In this document: positions 63,315-64,000 of the stretch, one piece after another
How positions within the stretch are numbered: position 1 is the stretch's first letter
How the letters are laid out: every line of letters begins with the position of its first letter
Virus record (IMG/VR): IMGVR_UViG_3300024255_000023
Location: 1 to 64,000 of that record
Source: a virus
DNA length: 64,000 nucleotides
Reading direction: 5' to 3' (one strand)
Notes under the pieces: generated by a model
Databases searched by the model: none
Told to the model about the DNA's origin: nothing
Seen by the model: the letters and a program-made list of their open reading frames with translations, nothing else
Translations under genes and position numbers: made by a program

Positions 63315-64000
63315 ATGGCATCATTAGCAGAAATCCGTGCAAAGCTCAAAGAGCAAGAAGCAGGTAACAACAACAACCGCTCATCAGGCGGTGATAACGG
63401 CATTTACCCATTTTGGAATATGAAAGAAGGCGAGAACTCGGTTCTACGTTTCCTTCCAGATGGCGATGGCGATAATACTTTCTTTTGGAAAGAACGTTTA
63501 GTAATTAAACTTCCATTTGCAGGTATTAAAGGTGAGACAGACTCACGTCCAGTACAAGTACAAATTCCGTGTATGGAAATGTACGGCGAAACATGTAACA
63601 TTCTAAACGAAGTACGTGGCTGGTTTAAAGATCCAAGTCTTGAAGATATGGGTCGCAAGTATTGGAAGAAACGTTCTTATATCTTCCAAGGGTTTGTAAC
63701 TGATAACCCGCTATCCGATGATCAAACTCCGGAGAATCCAATCCGTAGATTTATTATTGGTCCACAAATCTTCCAAATCATTAAGCAGGCGCTTATGGAT
63801 CCGGATATGGAAGAGTTACCAACAGATTATACTGCTGGTGTAGACTTCCGTCTTAACAAAACAAGTAAAGGCGGTTATGCAGACTATTCAACATCTAATT
63901 GGGCACGTAGAGATCGTCCACTAGGTGACACTGAAATGAATGCAGTTAATACACACGGGTTGTTTAATTTAAGTGACTTCCTTCCTAAAAAGCCAGGTGA
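63315..64000 (+). CDS. gp32: Single-stranded DNA-binding protein gp32 (3' end beyond window)
   Basis: 228 codons are visible; the gene runs off the window. SLAEIRAKLKEQE is the basic N-terminal segment used for cooperative binding. NGIYPFWNMKEGENSVLRFLPDGDGDNTFFWKERLVIKLPFAGI followed by QIPCMEMYGETCNILNEVRGWFKD, KKRSYIFQGFVTDNPL, RRFIIGPQIFQIIKQALMDPD and GVDFRLNKTSKGGYADYSTSNWARRDR match the OB-fold core of gp32 in marine T4-like phages. Cysteines in PCMEMYGETC occupy the zinc-site region. GGAGG (63303-63307) precedes the ATG. The consensus early promoter fits a replication, recombination and repair role. Confidence 0.93.
   Translation, partial: MASLAEIRAKLKEQEAGNNNNRSSGGDNGIYPFWNMKEGENSVLRFLPDGDGDNTFFWKERLVIKLPFAGIKGETDSRPVQVQIPCMEMYGETCNILNEVRGWFKDPSLEDMGRKYWKKRSYIFQGFVTDNPLSDDQTPENPIRRFIIGPQIFQIIKQALMDPDMEELPTDYTAGVDFRLNKTSKGGYADYSTSNWARRDRPLGDTEMNAVNTHGLFNLSDFLPKKPG

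Overview
The window is part of an AT-rich, T4-like (contractile-tailed) phage genome. Recognisable T4 homologues are gp13, gp14, gp15, gp16, gp17, gp18, gp19, gp4 and gp32. The tail-fibre style, the small accessory virion proteins and the conserved unknowns next to the terminase resemble marine T4-like myoviruses (cyanophage and Pelagibacter-phage types). That host assignment is inference from family resemblance; nothing here names the host. No tRNA gene, insertion sequence, integrase or CRISPR array was seen.

Layout. 1-335: no convincing gene; hairpins plus an intrinsic terminator, then a late promoter and structured leader. 336-38504: a 38-kb plus-strand block devoted to virion and tail-fibre proteins. 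It holds small virion proteins, a paralogous fibre pair of 1668 and 1587 aa, a second paralogous pair of 2934 and 3737 aa, a 733-aa fibre with a C-terminal S74 chaperone domain, a 287-aa protein that is 14% cysteine, and a tail-fibre assembly chaperone. A strong terminator closes the block. 38636-42007: plus-strand glycosyltransferase, carbamoyltransferase and 2OG-Fe(II) oxygenase-like genes under a perfect TATAAATA late promoter. 41976-46166: minus-strand operon hldE, hldD, cupin, two tandem 2OG oxygenase-like genes and a gmhB-like phosphatase, i.e. most of an ADP-heptose pathway. 46194-49166: minus-strand Nudix, gp15 and gp14. 49213-64000: mostly plus strand, with gp13, an 81-aa unknown, a putative dNMP kinase, a minus-strand HNH protein, gp18, gp19, a second tube-like protein, a conserved unknown, gp4, gp16, unknowns (one frameshifted), gp17, a 684-aa conserved unknown, and the start of gp32.

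Regulation. Nearly every virion transcription unit carries the octamer NATAAATA, the T4 late-promoter element. At four genes the ATG lies exactly where transcription should start, so leaderless late mRNAs are predicted. At two others an RNA hairpin straddles the predicted start site, so that only transcripts starting at the local late promoter would escape it. Three near-consensus sigma70 promoters with 17-bp spacers drive hldE (minus), the kinase-like gene and gp32.

Working together. Late in infection the neck, sheath, tube, terminase and fibre genes would be expressed. The heptose operon looks early or host-type, so ADP-heptose could be ready when the late glycosyltransferase and carbamoyltransferase appear. 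The most interesting hypothesis is a phage-encoded pathway making (possibly carbamoylated) heptose, used either on the host envelope or on the giant repetitive fibres encoded beside it.
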